NCBI GenBank assembly: GCA_003415625.1
Contig: PYIU01000003.1
Coordinates: 1,116,001 to 1,180,000, forward strand
From: Aquanectria penicillioides
Lineage: Eukaryota > Ascomycota > Sordariomycetes > Hypocreales > Nectriaceae
Reading direction: 5' to 3'
Length of the DNA stretch: 64,000 nucleotides
Under the pieces are notes generated by a model. That model saw nothing but the letters and a program-made list of their open reading frames with translations. It ran no database searches and had not been told where the DNA came from. A program made the position numbers and the translations under genes. Below are positions 61,241 to 64,000 of this stretch, in pieces. Positions within the stretch are counted from its first letter, which is position 1, and each line of letters begins with the position of its first letter.

Positions 61241-62670
61241 ATGAGATCCTCTTCCTTGCTCGTCGCAGTTGCGACTTTGTCTTCCTCTGCCCAGGCCTGG
61301 CTCCCGGCAGCTGACAAAATCCGCGGCGTCAACTTGGGTTCTCTCTTCATCTTTGAGCCCTGGATCTCTTCAACAGAATGGGCCGCAACTGGGTGTCAGG
61401 ATCAACAGTCCGAGTTTGATTGCGTTATGAACAAGGGCCAAGCCACCGCCGATACCAACTTCCAGGCGCATTGGAAGCGATGGGTCAACGAGACGGACCT
61501 GAATGAGATGATGAACTTTGGCCTGAACACTGTCCGAATTCCTCTGGGCTATTGGCTCAAGGAGTCTCTGGTTGACAGCTCTGAGCACTTCCCCAAGGTG
61601 GATATAACCACGACCATATGCCGGCCTAGCCTCGTTATCTAATGATGTATCTCTAGGGCGGATTCGACTACTTGAAGAAGTTTGTTGGCTGGGCCAGCGA
61701 CAGAGGGTTTTACATCATCCTCGAGTATGTTGGCTTCCCTATCGCTTATTCGCCGTTCTTTTTCTAACAACCCATCCAACAGCCTTCATGGTGCCCCTGG
61801 TGCCCAGGAACCCAAGCAGCCTTTCACTGGCCAGTACGCCGATACTCCTGGTTTCTACAACGACTACAACTACGGCCGCGCCATTGAGTGGCTCGAGTGG
61901 ATTGTCAATGTCACCCACACCACCACCGAGTTCCGAAACGTTGGCATGATTGAGGTCGTGAACGAGCCTCTCAACGGAAATAGCGCTGTTGATTCTCTGC
62001 GAAGCTCTTACTATCCCAACGCCTACAAGGTTAGTCGTTCCCATTACACCTGGAAATAAGGAGAAAATAAAAAAGGGGAAATGGTGGGGGGTTATTTGTA
62101 CCCTACTGACACTGGTTTCTCTAGGCCATCCGTCAAGTCGAGGATGACCTCAACGTCAAGTCCAATGACCGCCTGCACGTCCAGATGATGAGCTCCCTTT
62201 GGGGCAGCGGCAATCCCACAGAGCACCTCAGTGATACCAGCTTCACTGCCTTTGATGACCACCGCTACCTCAAGTGGGACACCAGCGTCACCGTCTCTCA
62301 TGACGCATACATCCAAGAGTCTTGCAACGACGACCGCAATTCGGACGGCCCTTCCATCGTCGGCGAATGGAGCCTTGCCGTCCCCGACGACGTCGAGCAG
62401 ACCGACAGCTGGAGCCCCTCTTCTCAGAAGGACTTCTATACGAAGTGGTTCGCCGCCCAGGTCCACTCATACGAGAAATCGACTCTAGGCTGGGTGTTCT
62501 GGTCTTGGAAGACTGACCTCGGCAGCGACTATCGCTGGTCTTACAAAGGTATGTAATCGTGCGTCCGTAGTAATTCAAGCTGGACGAGAATGACTAACCG
62601 TGTGTATGCAGCTGCCGTTGAGGCTGGTGTTATTCCCGCCAATATCAGCCAGGTCTCTAACCCCTGCTAA
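61241..62670 (+). CDS. GH5 glucan endo-1,6-beta-glucosidase-like secreted enzyme
   Basis: Five exons: 61241-61597, 61657-61724, 61783-62029, 62125-62548 and 62612-62670; 384 residues. The N-terminus [20 protein letters not shown] is a signal peptide. The body is a GH5 TIM barrel: [42 protein letters not shown] (exon 2/3 junction), the acid/base Glu in [12 protein letters not shown], and the nucleophile Glu in [11 protein letters not shown], then [13 protein letters not shown]. The layout matches fungal glucan 1,6-beta-glucosidases (btgB type) more than exo-1,3-glucanases, because of the EPWI..EW..GC..QSEFDC segment. It would cut beta-1,6-glucan of the fungus's own wall or of another fungus. 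Introns are canonical and in phase; no homopolymer damage is seen. Confidence 0.88.
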
Positions 62671-62956
62671 GTAAGTGGGTGAACCCAGCTGCGTAGAGGG
62701 GTGGGCTTCTTGGGGTAATCCCTGTGGCGCCCTATTCAAGCCATGCATGAGCAGGCCTGGAGCCTTTCTCTGCATGTATGCAAACACTGATGTATTCAGT
62801 TCTGTTTTATTAGGTACTGGCAAACCTCGGCAGACAATCTGTCGTGTTTTTAAATACTTTGCGCTCTACATTGGCATTACAACATAGCTGATGCGTAGCA
62901 AAAAGTGCACATAGTTCAACGTGCATCAGTAAACCTTTGGTGGAAGATGGTGTCAT

Positions 62957-63372
62957 TCATTCTGTTGCGTTCTCTCCCTGACTCTTGAACAAACCCGGGT
63001 CGCGCCAGTCACGCTTCCATGCCACAGCGATCTTGACCATTGTCCGGTTGAGCCCATTCGTAAACTCGATATACTTCTGGCTCACGAGTTTGCCTTTGTC
63101 CTCACGATAGATCCATTCGATGCTCTCGTCCCCGTAATAGAGGGCTGGAACCAGGAAGGCTTTCGCCCCCTGCTTTCAGCTCGGTTGACAGGGAACAATA
63201 GGTGGGCGGCGGGAATGAACAGGCGAAAGGCTAAGACCAACTTGGAGAGGAAACCGAGAATGAAGAGGTGGAAGCTTATGTTCGCAATAGTCCAAGGAGA
63301 CTCGCGAGATGCTTTGGGGGCAAAATTATAGACAGGGAGGGTATTCAGATTGACGGGGTTTTATCTCGCCTC
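62957..63372 (-). pseudogene. C-terminal part of an unrecognised membrane protein (broken frame, start not found)
   Basis: The reverse strand reads NTLPVYNFAPKASRESPW, then a hydrophobic helix (FHLFILGFLSKLVLAFRLFI), then, after one added base in the coding GGGGG at 63166-63170, KAFLVPALYYGDESIEWIYR and TMVKIAVAWKRDWRDPGLF, ending at the stop at 62957. The two halves are in different frames as given. No ATG lies in the first half's frame; a possible splice acceptor (ATGTAG) is at about 63373. The sequence looks like conserved protein, but I do not recognise the family. It could be the last exon of a gene damaged by the same base-call errors, or a true remnant. It sits about 0.4 kb downstream of the ABC transporter stop, same strand. 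Confidence 0.4.
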
Positions 63373-63796
63373 TACATTTCATTTTCAATCTCGTCTGATC
63401 GCGCGGTCCTCAACAAACGTAAAAGTATGCCACAATAATAACCATCAGAATCATCCCCCCTTATCAACAATAACAACGGTTTCACACGATAACCGGAACT
63501 CCGTTGCGCCAAACAGATGTGGACAACCATGTAATGGGGTTGCCCCAGCTCCAACCAATGTTCACTAATGATGCAGCCAGTCAGGTAGGAATAAGAAAGT
63601 AATAGATTCGCAGGTGACGTCCCGCCAGGTTATCTAACCTATACACTCTAATAACAATGTAAGTAGCATATCCCAATACACATAACACCATGCCATTCCT
63701 CTAGTACAATGCATTCAAAGGGGATTCCAAAGCCAACTCTAGAGAGAATTATCATTATTCGCGGTTAAAATTTGAGCGAAACAGCAGTCATCTTGC
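63373..63796. other. Intergenic sequence between the 63 kb fragment and the ABC transporter
   Basis: 424 bp, AT-rich. It should hold the transporter 3' end and any upstream exons of the fragment; I could not identify such exons. Confidence 0.35.
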
Positions 63797-64000
63797 TCAT
63801 TTGCGGAGCTTGAGAACCACCCAGGACGCCAAGCGGTAGCCAACGATGATAGAAATCATGATACCAACGTCCCTGCCCATGTGTCCGGTCGAGTAACCGT
63901 ACTGGTCCAAGACAGCCTGGCCATCAATCTTGCACTCGTTCGCGAGGGGCGAGTCGTACATGCAACGGCATCCCTTGCCGCACGCATACTCGCGGTTGGC
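63797..64000 (-). CDS. ABCG (White-type) transporter, C-terminal end (partial)
   Basis: The last 67 codons of a gene that runs off the right edge. The translation contains YACGKGCRCMYDSPLANECK, a Cys-rich extracellular loop, then AVLDQYGYSTGHMGRDVGIM and a final membrane segment (IMISIIVGYRLASWVVLKL) ending in RK. This is the typical ending of fungal half-size White-family ABC transporters: Cys-rich loop, GYxTG motif and last helix. The substrate cannot be inferred. No frame problem is visible in this part. Confidence 0.75.
   Translation of the reverse strand, partial: ANREYACGKGCRCMYDSPLANECKIDGQAVLDQYGYSTGHMGRDVGIMISIIVGYRLASWVVLKLRK

Overview
The window is nuclear chromosomal DNA of a filamentous ascomycete (Pezizomycotina, most likely a Sordariomycete; I cannot name the species). 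The basis is the gene set (sphingolipid C9-methyltransferase, fungal PEX6, SPT2, MMS19, HTD2, a fungal GH5 glucan 1,6-beta-glucosidase), short 50-100 bp introns with GTRNGT donors and CTAAC/CTGAC branch sites, and GC-moderate intergenic DNA rich in mononucleotide runs and in motifs such as TACGGAGTA and CCTAGGTAGG. I see no bacterial-type operons, CRISPR arrays, rRNA or convincing tRNA genes, and no transposon open reading frames.

Layout. 0-29 kb is a dense housekeeping block: ribosomal P2 (partial), SPT2, NUFIP/Rsa1, RPC25, EMC3, SPC2, MMS19, ATP11, a peroxisomal acyl-CoA ligase, a membrane-anchored lipase/steryl ester hydrolase, PEX6, and an SH3BGR-type thioredoxin-fold protein with a Nopp140-like tail. 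29-48 kb is gene-poor and microsatellite-rich. It holds one GPI-anchored wall protein (32.5 kb) and one small secreted protein (44.5-45.2 kb). 48-64 kb is dense again: sphingolipid C9-methyltransferase, HTD2 dehydratase, GPI13/PIG-O, a cytochrome b561-like protein, a GH5 glucanase, an unrecognised C-terminal fragment and the end of an ABCG transporter.

How the genes relate. Several act in the secretory pathway: EMC3 and SPC2 (divergent neighbours) insert and process membrane and secretory proteins, and GPI13 builds the anchor that the 32.5 kb wall protein would need. Such wall proteins attach to beta-1,6-glucan, the polymer class the GH5 enzyme is expected to cut. PEX6 and a PTS1-bearing acyl-CoA ligase are peroxisomal, with a lipase/steryl esterase between them. 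These are functional links, not co-regulated clusters.

The most striking feature is that at least four conserved genes (NUFIP/Rsa1, EMC3, PEX6, GPI13) are broken only by frameshifts. There are at least ten sites, each explained by one missing base in a short G or C run, always in the same direction. Two further candidates lie in the b561 gene and in the 63 kb fragment. This looks like homopolymer under-calling in the assembly rather than biology, and gene models here should be read with that in mind. It also means that genes in the gene-poor middle could be hidden by the same error.
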